This document shows, one piece after another, positions 17,589-25,714 of a DNA stretch of 60,084 bases. Numbering within the stretch: the stretch's first letter is position 1; each line of letters begins with the position of its first letter. The notes beneath the pieces were generated by a model. The model searched no databases. It had not been told where the DNA came from and was given only the letters and a program-made list of their open reading frames with translations. Location of the stretch: NCBI GenBank assembly GCA_035634255.1, contig DASQDI010000161.1:1-60084 (forward strand), in the 5' to 3' direction. Made by a program: the position numbers and the translations under genes. The DNA comes from DATLMR01 sp035634255 (lineage in GTDB: Bacteria > Acidobacteriota > Blastocatellia > UBA7656).

Positions 17589-18611
17589 TCAGTCGCTGCC
17601 GCTTCGCGGGTTGAACCGGCTGACTTCAGACAACTCTTCGTATAACTGCTTCTCCCGCTCCGAGGGGTTCCCCGGCACGACCACCTTGAGCTTCACGTAC
17701 TGGTCCCCGCGCCCGCCCCCGCGCTTGCTGAGCCCCTGCCCGCGCAGGCGGAACCTCTGCCCGCCCTGCGCCGCCGGGGGTATCTTAATCTCTTTCGCTT
17801 TGCCGTCGATGGTCGGGACCTCGACGCTCGCCCCGAGCACAGCCTCCCACGGGGCGACGGGCAGCTCGACCGTGAGGTCGTCGCCGGAGGTCGTGAAGAG
17901 CGGGTGCGGCTTGATCCTGAGCTTCACGTAAAGGTCCCCGGCCTCGCCTCCCGCCTGGCCCGGCTCGCCCTGCTTCGCGAGCTTTATGACTGAGCCGTCG
18001 CGCGCTCCGGGCGGAATCTTCACGTCCAGGGTTCGCGGGCTCATAACCTGCCCCGCACCCCTGCACGTCGGGCAGACGACGTTGCCGGTCATGCCGCTGC
18101 CGTTACAGGCGGGGCAGGCGCGGACGCCCTGTAGAGATATTCTCTGAATGCCGCCCCCGTGCGCGTCTTCGAGCGATATGGAAAGCTCGGCCTCCGTGTC
18201 CTTGCCCCGCGAACGCGAACGAGCCCCGCGCTGCCTCTGCGTCTGCCTCGAAGAAGACCTGCCGCCCCCGAACAGCGTCTCGAAGAAATCGCTGAAGCCG
18301 GCCCCGCTGAACATGTCGTTCAAGTCCCCGTACTCGACGTTCACCTGCCCCCAGCCCGGAGGGGGATTAAAGTCTGCGCCGTTCTTCCAGTTGGCCCCGA
18401 GCTGGTCGTACCGCTTCCGCTTATCCGCGTCGGACAGAACTTCGTACGCCTCGTTGATCTCCTTGAAGCGCTCCTCGGATTGCTTGTTGCCGGGGTTGAG
18501 GTCCGGATGATGCTTGCGCGCCAGCTTGCGGTACGCCTGCCGTATCTGGTCCTCAGTCGCGTCTCGCTTAACGCCCAGTAGCTCGTAGTAATCTTTGAAC
18601 TTTACCGCCAT
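17589..18611 (-). CDS. DnaJ/CbpA-type co-chaperone with a half zinc finger
   Basis: 340 residues. The J domain (1-70) has the HPD motif at 35-37 that stimulates DnaK ATPase. A Gly/Phe-rich and Arg/Ser-rich linker follows (95-140). Only two of the four CxxCxGxG motifs of true DnaJ remain: Cys166/169 (CPACNGSG) and Cys180/183 (CPTCRGAG), enough for one zinc site. The two C-terminal client-binding beta domains follow (VKIPPGARDG, IKIPPAAQGGQRFRLRG). It is thus intermediate between DnaJ and the zinc-free CbpA. Directly upstream of clpB, it probably recruits DnaK to aggregates. Its promoter is described separately; no CIRCE operator was seen. Confidence 0.92.
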   Translation of the reverse strand: MAVKFKDYYELLGVKRDATEDQIRQAYRKLARKHHPDLNPGNKQSEERFKEINEAYEVLSDADKRKRYDQLGANWKNGADFNPPPGWGQVNVEYGDLNDMFSGAGFSDFFETLFGGGRSSSRQTQRQRGARSRSRGKDTEAELSISLEDAHGGGIQRISLQGVRACPACNGSGMTGNVVCPTCRGAGQVMSPRTLDVKIPPGARDGSVIKLAKQGEPGQAGGEAGDLYVKLRIKPHPLFTTSGDDLTVELPVAPWEAVLGASVEVPTIDGKAKEIKIPPAAQGGQRFRLRGQGLSKRGGGRGDQYVKLKVVVPGNPSEREKQLYEELSEVSRFNPRSGSD

Positions 18612-18695
18612 CTACCCTCGCTTTTCTATCGACTTTCAGGCCTCCCCTGCCCTCCCGCTCTCCCTAAATTATCGCTTAAATCTTCGCCGGTATAG

Positions 18696-18724
18696 AGCAT
18701 AAAATATGAGTATAATATTGTCAA
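18696..18724 (-). promoter_or_regulatory. sigma-70-type promoter of the dnaJ-clpB unit
   Basis: TTGACA (18724-18719), a 17-nt AT-rich spacer and TATGCT (18701-18696) on the minus strand, about 85 nt before the dnaJ-like ATG. The same -35/-10 pair with the same spacing precedes glnA. No inverted CIRCE repeat (TTAGCACTC-N9-GAGTGCTAA) is present in the 320-nt gap shared with infA, so heat control, if any, uses another route. Confidence 0.7.
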
Positions 18725-18858
18725 CTTTATTCTTTAGACTTTAAGACAGAGAATTTAGCTCGCAACTCGGGTGCCGGGGTCGGGAGGCGGAGAAGCTTTA
18801 ACCAATTCTTAAAAGAGCAAAGGTTGGGCTGAGGGGGCGAGGTAATTTTAGAGAGTGA

Positions 18859-18887
18859 TAGACTGAATCAGCTTGTTGCGCTATTCT
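18859..18887 (+). promoter_or_regulatory. candidate promoter of infA
   Basis: TAGACT (18859-18864), a 17-nt spacer and TATTCT (18882-18887) stand 45 nt before the proposed infA start and 30 nt before its strong ribosome-binding site. The -35 is only a partial match. Confidence 0.4.
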
Positions 18888-18932
18888 AATGGCGTTTTTT
18901 TCGACCGTTTTCAGAAGGGAGGAGGTGTTACC

Positions 18933-19154
18933 ATTCCGAAAGATGAGATGATTCCCGTCGAAGGGACTGTGACTGATTCCCTGCCCAATGCGACCTTTAA
19001 AGTACAGATAGGGGAGGGGCACCAGATTCTGGCTCACCTGTCCGGCAAGATGCGAAAGAATTTTATCAAGGTGCTTCCGGGTGACAAGGTTACGGTGGAG
19101 CTATCACCTTACGACCTCACGAAGGGGCGCATAACCTACAGGCATCGCAGCTAG
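18933..19154 (+). CDS. infA: translation initiation factor IF-1, apparent ATT start
   Basis: 73 residues if translation begins at ATT 18933, close to the usual 72. The protein then reads M-PKDEMIPVEGTV with the conserved IF-1 core HLSGKMRKNF, VLPGDKVTVELSPYDL and GRITYRHRS. A very strong ribosome-binding site, AGGAGGTG (18920-18927), ends five bases before the ATT. The only ATG in the frame after this site (18948) is 22 bases from it and would remove five conserved residues; a longer in-frame ATG at 18873 adds an unrelated head and lies upstream of the site. IF-1 is an OB-fold protein that binds the 30S A site and assists IF-2 and IF-3. Gene identity is certain; the start is inferred. Confidence 0.93.
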   Translation: MPKDEMIPVEGTVTDSLPNATFKVQIGEGHQILAHLSGKMRKNFIKVLPGDKVTVELSPYDLTKGRITYRHRS

Positions 19155-19263
19155 TCAGTTCGTGACCGCGGTCCGCAGAAAATCCAGTTGCATTTAAGCA
19201 TCGCAGTCTAAGTGTGTAAGCCCGAAGGCCCGACGGCGGGGAGATTGTTTCGGCGCAGAAATA

Positions 19264-19289
19264 AAGGGCCGCCTTCGCAGACGGCCCTT
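19264..19289 (-). terminator. intrinsic terminator of the IPT/NHL gene
   Basis: AAGGGCCG (19264-19271) pairs with CGGCCCTT (19282-19289). Read on the minus strand, the stem is followed by TATTTCTG after a final TT, 33 nt past the stop of the IPT/NHL gene. It may also stop infA transcripts from the other side, though that side lacks a T run. Confidence 0.65.
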
Positions 19290-19321
19290 CGGATTAAGCG
19301 GATGGCTCCGGCGCGCTCGCC

Positions 19322-21589
19322 TTAACGCAGAGCGATTCTCCGGATGCGGAAGTTCTCGTAATCGGCCACGTAGAGTATCCCGCGCTGGCGGTCGATTGCG
19401 AGGCCCCTCAATTCGTTAAAGGTCGCCCTCGCGCCCGTGCCGTCGCGGAACTTGATGCGGCTGCCCCCGGCAAGGGTCGTCACGTTCCCGTCGGGATCGA
19501 CCCGGCGAATCCGCGAGCCCCCCACCTCTGAAACGTACAGCACGCCGTCCGAGTCCATGGCCAGGCCGATGGGCCGGATGAAGGACGCCTGCCCCGCTGG
19601 CCCGTCATCCCCGGTGGTCCGCCCGCTGCCCGCGAAGGTCTCCACGCGGCGGGTCTGAAGATTCACGACCCTGATCCGGTGATTGCCCGTATCGGCCACG
19701 AAGAGGAAGTTCCCGTCGAGGGAGAGGGCGAGTGCGGTGGGAGTGTTGAACCTCGCGCTCTCCGTGACCCCGTCGGCGAAGCCCGGCACTCCCGTCCCCG
19801 CGATTGTCTCCACTATCACATCGTTGCCATTCCGGATTATGTGACGAATGGAGTGGTTGATCGGGTCAGCCACATAAAACGATCCGTCGGGCGCGATGAT
19901 TATGTCGTCCGGGAGCCGGAAGGCGGAGTCGCGCGCCTCCCCGTCCCGGAAGCCGTTCAGCCCGACAAGAGTGCTGTTCAGGCGGCGCTGTTTGCCGCGG
20001 TCGGTTATGGCGTTGGCGGTCCCGGCGAAGGTGTCGACCGTGACCTCGTCGCCGTTCACGACGACCCGGCGGATGACGTTGTTGCCGTTCTCGGTCACGT
20101 AGATGACCCCGTCGTTGTCCACGGCGATTCCGTTCGGGAACGAGAAGGTCGGCTCGAACCCGGCCGCGTTACCCGAATCGCTGTAACCGGGGAGCCCCGT
20201 GCCCGCGATGGTGCAGACCTGATTCGTATCGAAATCGATGGCCCTGATGACGTGGTTCTGCTGGTCGGTGAGGTAGAGCCGTCCGTCCGGCCCGATAGCC
20301 ATCCGGCGCGGCCTGCGGAACCGCGCGTCTTCGAGGCTGACGCACTCCGCGTCGGGGTTGAACCCTTCGCGGTCCGCGCCCGCAACCGTGGTCACGCTCA
20401 CGTCCGGGACCACCTGGAAAGAAGCGATGTTAGAGAGGTTCCCGTCTTTGTCTCTAACCTGAATGTTGTGGGTGCCGACGCTGGCGAGTATCTCATCCCT
20501 CAGGACCAGAGTGATGCGGCCCTGAGACTCGTTTTTGACCGTGGCCACTTCCCCGTCTATCAGCACCACGTCCTTGCTGCCCAGGTTCGCGCCGACGATG
20601 TCTATGGTCTCTTTATCCTCTCCCACGCGGACCTTGTTGGGGGCGACGGTAAAGATGAAGGGCTCGGTGTCGGGGCTGACCGTCAGAATCTCGTCGGCCG
20701 ACTGGACGCCGTCCTGCTCCACGCGGATGATCAACTGGCCGGGCGAAGAGCGGAACGACGCGGGGACGGTGGCGTCGAGCCTGCCTTCCCTCTGCCTCGT
20801 GGTCTCAAGGACGGTGATCTCTCCGTTGGCTTTCTTGATGAGGATCTTCGCGTCGGGCTTGAAATTCTCGCCCGTGAGCCTCAGCTCGAACTCTTCGTCA
20901 TCCACCTCGACGGAGGCCGGGCTGATGTCGCTGAGCCTAGCAGGGGCCGGGACCACGAAGAACACGTCGAGGTTGGAAAGTCGCCCCTCTCCCCTCCGCA
21001 CGATGATGGGTATGCGCCCCGGCTCGGTGGTGAATTTCTTCGGGATTTCGAAGGTGAGCCGCGACTCGTTGAGGACGTTGGTCACGGCCTGGGTGCGCCC
21101 CCAGATCAGCACCGTCGTATTCGGGCCGAAATCGTCGCCCCTGGCCTCGACCAGCAAGGTCTGCCCGATGTCTTCTTCGACGGCGTTGCCCTGAAGCCTG
21201 AGCTGCAATTCAGAGTCGGGCTGAACCACCGTGAGCGTGAGCGGGGCCGTAGGCGCTCCGCCCGGATTGACCGCCTGTATCGTGTGCGTGCCGGTGTTGG
21301 CGATGACGGAGGAGTCGATCTCCGCCAGCAGCAGCTTGCCTTTCCTGTTGGCTCTGGAAGACTCAAGCGGCACCCCGTCGAGGAGCACTCTGGCCCCCTG
21401 GGCAAAATTGGCCCCTTCGATCCGAACGGTAAAAGTCGCGCCCCCGGCCGTAACCGTGGCCGGAGAGATGCGGTTGGCCACAGGCGTCGCCTGCTGCGCC
21501 TGAACGGCGTAGTACCCCGCCTGGCCGGGCAGTAGCACCCATGACAGAGCCAGGGCTACTGTCAGCGTATAAGCGATCACTTTCCTCAT
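19322..21589 (-). CDS. secreted protein with IPT/TIG repeats and an NHL beta-propeller
   Basis: 755 residues from the ATG at 21589 (AAGGAG upstream); longer starts add residues before a clear signal peptide (MRKVIAYTLTVALALSWVLL, cut near AQA). About four Ig-like IPT/TIG repeats follow (NRISPATVTAGGATFTVRI, DISPASVEVDDEEFELRL, VAPNKVRVGEDKETIDIVG). The C-terminal half, from about 390, is an NHL six-bladed propeller with repeated AGTGxPGxxDG, ARFxxPxxLA and LYVADxxNxRIR patterns. Such proteins sit at the cell surface and bind carbohydrate or protein; no catalytic residues are apparent. It has its own promoter and terminator. Confidence 0.88.
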   Translation of the reverse strand: MRKVIAYTLTVALALSWVLLPGQAGYYAVQAQQATPVANRISPATVTAGGATFTVRIEGANFAQGARVLLDGVPLESSRANRKGKLLLAEIDSSVIANTGTHTIQAVNPGGAPTAPLTLTVVQPDSELQLRLQGNAVEEDIGQTLLVEARGDDFGPNTTVLIWGRTQAVTNVLNESRLTFEIPKKFTTEPGRIPIIVRRGEGRLSNLDVFFVVPAPARLSDISPASVEVDDEEFELRLTGENFKPDAKILIKKANGEITVLETTRQREGRLDATVPASFRSSPGQLIIRVEQDGVQSADEILTVSPDTEPFIFTVAPNKVRVGEDKETIDIVGANLGSKDVVLIDGEVATVKNESQGRITLVLRDEILASVGTHNIQVRDKDGNLSNIASFQVVPDVSVTTVAGADREGFNPDAECVSLEDARFRRPRRMAIGPDGRLYLTDQQNHVIRAIDFDTNQVCTIAGTGLPGYSDSGNAAGFEPTFSFPNGIAVDNDGVIYVTENGNNVIRRVVVNGDEVTVDTFAGTANAITDRGKQRRLNSTLVGLNGFRDGEARDSAFRLPDDIIIAPDGSFYVADPINHSIRHIIRNGNDVIVETIAGTGVPGFADGVTESARFNTPTALALSLDGNFLFVADTGNHRIRVVNLQTRRVETFAGSGRTTGDDGPAGQASFIRPIGLAMDSDGVLYVSEVGGSRIRRVDPDGNVTTLAGGSRIKFRDGTGARATFNELRGLAIDRQRGILYVADYENFRIRRIALR

Positions 21590-21846
21590 CAGATGATTCT
21601 CCTTGACTGCTATCGCGCGGGTTGAAACCGTCTCACGCCACCCGTCAAAATCTTCAGACTTTAATCCACCCTCGCTGAAGGTTAACAAACCGCGCCTTAA
21701 ATTCCCCGGTACCCTACTGGCTCGATCTACGGCCCGCCATAAGTATAGAAATCACTTAAGGCGAAACCTTGCACTGTTATCCGCTAATCGGTAGGACTTG
21801 AGCCCCTCACTCATTGCCGCCCCTGAGGGTTGAAGAGCGACTGTAA

Positions 21847-21876
21847 ATTATACCCACCCGCCTCCGCGTTTAACAA
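21847..21876 (-). promoter_or_regulatory. promoter and long leader of the IPT/NHL gene
   Basis: TTGTTA (21876-21871), an 18-nt spacer and a perfect TATAAT (21852-21847) on the minus strand. Transcription from here would give a leader of about 250 nt before the ATG at 21589. In that 347-nt gap I find no other gene and no recognisable riboswitch. Confidence 0.5.
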
Positions 21877-21936
21877 GATCAATCTTCTCCGGCGCGGAGA
21901 CATAAACAACTTGCAACAATTGGGGCGCTGGCGGGC

Positions 21937-22797
21937 TCAGGGCAGGGGCTTCAGGCGCTCGATGGCGTGGAGGTACGCGGCGTCGACGGCTTCCCGGCCC
22001 CTCGAGAGGTCCCTGGGGCTCAGGCGCGGCACCTCGGGCTCGATCCATTCGATCTTCTCAGAAGCGGCTCCGAGCGAGTTCAGGCGGTGGCGCTCGATCT
22101 CTTTTCGCGCGGCGGTGAGGGCGGTCTCCATCAACGCGAAGGCCGACCACCTGCGCTCGTCGAACCGGGACGGTTCCTCCTTCGAGGGCAGGTAATGTAT
22201 CAACACGCGGTCAGGGCGCTCGGCTTCGATCATGGCCTCAAGGGGGACCTTCGCCAAAAAGCCCCCGTCCCAATAATGCTGCCCATCGATGACCTTCGGA
22301 GACATCAGGAACGGGTAGCTGCACGAGGCGCGCACCTTATCGGCTATCGTCCCGGCGTTAAAAGTCTCATCGACGCCCTTCGTCAGGTTGAACGCGGTGA
22401 TGTAGACGGCGCGCGGGCAGTCGGCGAAGGTCTTCGCGCGAAGCCTCCGCTCGATCAGGCTCTCGAAGAGGTCCCCGCGCAGCAGGCCCGTCCAGCCCCG
22501 CCCCCGCCTCGCGAGCGCCGTGAGAATCCCCCGCGCGCCCGTGCTGTCCCAGAAGTCTTCGCGGCGCAGGCCGGAAAGCGTGTCGATTATCTCCGCCGCC
22601 GGCACCCCCGACCCGTGCAGGGCGGCCACAATCGCCCCCGCGCTCGACCCCGCGATGGCGCAGTAATCCAGCCCCAGCTCTTCGACGGCCAGCATGAAAC
22701 CCGCGTGCGCGAAGAAGCCGAAGTACCCGGCCGAAAGCACTATAGCCACGCGAGGCCGCCTCGCTCCCCCGCCGCTACGCTCGCTCATAAAGGACAT
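21937..22797 (-). CDS. patatin-like phospholipase
   Basis: 286 residues from the ATG at 22797 (GAGG upstream); the frame stays open far upstream only because it is the shadow of trpD. The Ser/Asp dyad is visible: Ser52 in IAGSSAGAIV (GxSxG) and Asp177 in WDGGFLAKVP. The usual glycine-rich oxyanion loop (GGGxRG) near the N-terminus is replaced by LSAGYFGFFAHAGF, so the pocket is altered. Such enzymes hydrolyse phospholipid acyl chains in the cytoplasm or at the membrane. The gene is divergent from the P-loop gene. No secretion signal is seen. Confidence 0.88.
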   Translation of the reverse strand: MSFMSERSGGGARRPRVAIVLSAGYFGFFAHAGFMLAVEELGLDYCAIAGSSAGAIVAALHGSGVPAAEIIDTLSGLRREDFWDSTGARGILTALARRGRGWTGLLRGDLFESLIERRLRAKTFADCPRAVYITAFNLTKGVDETFNAGTIADKVRASCSYPFLMSPKVIDGQHYWDGGFLAKVPLEAMIEAERPDRVLIHYLPSKEEPSRFDERRWSAFALMETALTAARKEIERHRLNSLGAASEKIEWIEPEVPRLSPRDLSRGREAVDAAYLHAIERLKPLP

Positions 22798-23001
22798 CAC
22801 CCGCCTCAATCGATCAGAAATCTTACCGCGCCGGGGCATACTACCCCGCGCGTCCGCCTCCTTCAAGCGCGCGGAACCCCTGGTAAAGATATATTCCCCG
22901 GAAAGCTTGATTTGCTGACTGCCGCTGCTACAATGTGAGCTTTTCCGGCTCTGCGATCCATCTCCCGCAGCCATTTTTCGATTCGCAAGGAGGGGTTGAG
23001 T

Positions 23002-23538
23002 TTGTTCAAGGTCGCCCTCGTCGGCACGCACGGAGTCAACAAGACCACTATCGCCTATGAGCTTGCGGGGATAATAAAGCGGAAAGGCGGGACGGTCGAG
23101 CTGTTGACCGAGATCGCCAGAGAGTGCCCGCTCCCCCTGAACGAGCAGGCCACCCGCGACGCTTACCAGTGGATAATCGCGCGGCAGATACAACTGGAGA
23201 TCGAGAAATCCCCGCGCGCGCACGTGCTGATCTGCGACCGCTCGGTGCTCGATAATTTCGCCTATTTCGTCAGGCGGTATGGGGCCGAGGGGGACTACTC
23301 GCAATCCCTCCGGGCCTACTGCCTGTCGTGGATGGAGACCTACGACCTGCTCGTGCGCCTTCCCGTCACGCACCCGCTCACGGCCGATGGCTTCCGCTCC
23401 ACGGACGTTTCGTTCCAGACCGAGATAGACCGTCTGTGCGATAATCTCTTCGAGAGCCGCTACAATAAGGAGACGCGGCCGGCGTACGTGCGCGGACCCC
23501 TGTCGGCAGGGGAGATATCGGAAATAATTCTCAGGTAA
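23002..23538 (+). CDS. P-loop NTPase with a non-standard Walker A
   Basis: 178 residues from a TTG at 23002; AAGGAGGGG lies 6-14 bases upstream, while the TTG at 22996 would touch that site. Residues 8-15 read GTHGVNKT: the glycine before the lysine of GxxxxGKT is replaced by Asn13. A Walker B-like segment HVLICDRSVLDNFAYF follows near 70, and YDLLVRLPVTHPL near 110 resembles the lid region of AAA_28/nucleoside-kinase-like proteins. It may bind ATP or GTP and phosphorylate a small molecule, but no substrate motif is recognised. It ends 12 nt before trpD and is probably co-transcribed. Confidence 0.72.
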   Translation: MFKVALVGTHGVNKTTIAYELAGIIKRKGGTVELLTEIARECPLPLNEQATRDAYQWIIARQIQLEIEKSPRAHVLICDRSVLDNFAYFVRRYGAEGDYSQSLRAYCLSWMETYDLLVRLPVTHPLTADGFRSTDVSFQTEIDRLCDNLFESRYNKETRPAYVRGPLSAGEISEIILR

Positions 23539-23550
23539 CGCCACCGTTTT

Positions 23551-24597
23551 ATGACGATCACGGAAGCCATAAAGAAGGTTGTTGACCGCCGAGACCTGTC
23601 GGATGGGGAAGCCGAGTCGGTGCTCGAACAGATCATGAGCGGCGAGTGCACGGACGCGCAGATAGCTTCCCTGCTCACGGCCTTGAGGATGAAGGGCGAG
23701 ACGGCGGAAGAGCTGTCGGGGTTCGCGAGGGTCATGCGGCGAAGGGCCGCGCCCGTCCGGCCGCAGTTCCTCGTGACGGCGGCCCTCGGCGGCACGGAAC
23801 GCGAGGCCTTGATCGACACCTGCGGCACCGGGGGGGACGTGAGCGGCAGCTTCAACGTCTCGACCGCCACGGCCTTCGTCGTCGCGGGCGCGGGCGTGCG
23901 CGTGGCCAAGCACGGCAACAGGTCCGTCTCCAGCCAGTGCGGGAGCGCCGACGTGGTCGAGGCGCTCGGGGTCAGGATCGAGCTGCCGCCCGAGCGCATC
24001 AGCCGCAGCATCGACGAGGTCGGCATAGGATTCCTCCACGCCCCCCTGCTTCACGAGGCTATGAAATACGTGGCGCTCGCGCGCAGGCAGATGGGCATCC
24101 GGACCATATTCAACATGCTCGGCCCTCTCACCAACCCGGCGGGGGCCAACACGCAGGTCATAGGGGTTTACGCGCCCCACCTGACGGAGCTTCTGGCCGA
24201 AGTCCTGCGGCGTCTTGGCAGCACGCGCGCCCTTGTCGTCCACGGCGCGGACGGGCTCGACGAGATCAGCATAACCGGCGAGAGTAAAGTGACGGAGCTC
24301 GCGCAGGGGCGGGTCGAGTCCTACACGGTGCGGCCCGAAGATTTCGGATTGAAGCGCGCCGAGCTTAAAGACATACAGGGCGGCGACGCGCGGACGAATG
24401 CGAACATAATCCTGCGCGTGCTCGAAGGCGAGGCGGGGCCGTGCCGCGACATAGTCTTATTGAATGCCTCGGCGGGCCTCGTGGCGAGCAGCAAGGTCGC
24501 GGACATGGTGGAGGGCGTCCGGGCCGCCTCCGAGTCGATAGACAGCGGCAGGGCCCTGGCGAAGCTTCGGGACCTCGTGGCCTTCACCAACGCCTAA
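23551..24597 (+). CDS. trpD: anthranilate phosphoribosyltransferase
   Basis: 348 residues, normal length. It joins anthranilate to PRPP, the second committed step of tryptophan synthesis. Signatures are the PRPP-binding IDTCGTGGDVSGSFNVST near 88-105, KHGNRSVSSQCGSADVVEALG near 119, NMLGPLTNPA near 194 and VVHGADGLDEIS near 228. No other trp gene is in the window, so the pathway is scattered. The stop overlaps the stop of the convergent PHP phosphatase by four bases. Confidence 0.96.
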   Translation: MTITEAIKKVVDRRDLSDGEAESVLEQIMSGECTDAQIASLLTALRMKGETAEELSGFARVMRRRAAPVRPQFLVTAALGGTEREALIDTCGTGGDVSGSFNVSTATAFVVAGAGVRVAKHGNRSVSSQCGSADVVEALGVRIELPPERISRSIDEVGIGFLHAPLLHEAMKYVALARRQMGIRTIFNMLGPLTNPAGANTQVIGVYAPHLTELLAEVLRRLGSTRALVVHGADGLDEISITGESKVTELAQGRVESYTVRPEDFGLKRAELKDIQGGDARTNANIILRVLEGEAGPCRDIVLLNASAGLVASSKVADMVEGVRAASESIDSGRALAKLRDLVAFTNA

Positions 24598-25361
24598 AAG
24601 AAGAACCACTTCTTACGCTTCTGCGGCAGGGAGGGTATGGGCCGCACCGGTATGGAGTTCCCTTCGATCACGGCCCGAGGGTTCGCGTCGGCCATCGCCT
24701 TGGCGTAATCGGGGCCTACGAGCCTCGCGACCTCCGCGACGGCCTCGGACATTCCGGGCAGCCTGTTTCGGGTGTTGTGGCAATCGCTCGCGACTATGTG
24801 CAGCAGCCCATTTTCCAGCATTACCTCGGCGGCCTGCTTAACCTTCTTTCCGAACTGCCCGGTGAAAGAGCCCGTGTCGGCCTGCCCGAGTACCCCCATC
24901 TCCACCAGCTCGTAGAATCGCTCCGGCTCGGCCATCAGAGAGTGGTTGCGCTCGGGGTGCGCGATGACCGGCCTGATCTGGTTGCTGAGCAGTTCGAAAA
25001 GCGCTCGCTCGCTGCCGGGCGGGACGACCGTGTGCGGGAACTCGACCAGCACGTATGGCCCCCCCGCGAGCGTCGGCGCGCTCTTGCTTACGCAGACCTG
25101 CCTCACAACGTCGTGCGTGAAGCGGAGCTCGCAGCCCAGCTCGATTCGCGGGCTGCCCTCAAGGCGAAGGTTCAGTTCGTCGACCTTCTGCCTCAGGAAG
25201 GCCGGGTCGTGGGTCTTGTGGACACTGTCATGCGCGTGCGGGGTCGCGACGATCACTTCGACGCCGTCCCTCGCGGAGACGCGGCACATCTCGATTGACT
25301 CGTCGAGGCTGCGCGCGCCGTCGTCCGTCTCAGACAAAATGTGTGTGTGAATGTCGATCAT
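24594..25361 (-). CDS. CpsB/YwqE-type PHP-domain phosphotyrosine phosphatase
   Basis: 255 residues. The metal-binding PHP motifs are clear: MIDIHTHI at the start, ATPHAHDS near 39, GCELRFTHD near 76, IAHPERNH near 132 and VASDCHNT near 191. These match the manganese-dependent tyrosine phosphatases of capsule and exopolysaccharide clusters (CpsB/Wzb-type), which act on the autokinase. No capsule genes are adjacent, so its partner is elsewhere. The C-terminus is an odd RKKWFFF. The ATG has weak upstream SD sequence. Confidence 0.88.
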   Translation of the reverse strand: MIDIHTHILSETDDGARSLDESIEMCRVSARDGVEVIVATPHAHDSVHKTHDPAFLRQKVDELNLRLEGSPRIELGCELRFTHDVVRQVCVSKSAPTLAGGPYVLVEFPHTVVPPGSERALFELLSNQIRPVIAHPERNHSLMAEPERFYELVEMGVLGQADTGSFTGQFGKKVKQAAEVMLENGLLHIVASDCHNTRNRLPGMSEAVAEVARLVGPDYAKAMADANPRAVIEGNSIPVRPIPSLPQKRKKWFFF

Positions 25362-25574
25362 TCGGGCCAGCCAGCAAATTGATGTCGCCCCGCTCCGGTT
25401 TCTTCATCGCCCATGTCGGGCCTCTTGAATACTATTTTGTGAGAGGGCATGAGGATAGTACGGCAACGGGGCCATATCGACAATTCTAATTTGGAGGGCG
25501 ATCATCCGGCACAAATGGCGCGGGGCGGCGTTTAAGGTATTGTGTTGTCTTTATGATGCAAAAATCGTAAAGTC

Positions 25575-25604
25575 TTGACACCAAATTTTACCGGCGGTTA
25601 TCAT
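25575..25604 (+). promoter_or_regulatory. promoter of the S55 gene
   Basis: TTGACA (25575-25580), an 18-nt spacer and TATCAT (25599-25604), leaving a leader of about 100 nt before the ATG at 25715. The rest of the 353-nt gap (25362-25714) holds no gene that I can support. Confidence 0.6.
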
Positions 25605-25714
25605 CTCAAAGAGCTTTTACAACGATTAGACCCGTGACCGCAGGCGCTCTTCAGGAGACAAGAGTTCAACCGAAATGGGACTGCAACAGGCGAGTATCTC
25701 GACCAGGAAAACTT

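Noticed and set aside
18612..18872. CIRCE/HrcA operator for the dnaJ-clpB unit
   Set aside because: I looked for the TTAGCACTC inverted repeat in the gap and found none.
18873..18932. Longer IF-1 start at ATG 18873
   Set aside because: It would add 20 residues unlike any IF-1 and place the strong ribosome-binding site inside the coding sequence.
22798..24243. Upstream extension of the patatin frame to 768 codons
   Set aside because: The extra part is the shadow of trpD and the P-loop gene; the patatin family length and ribosome-binding site fit the start at 22797.
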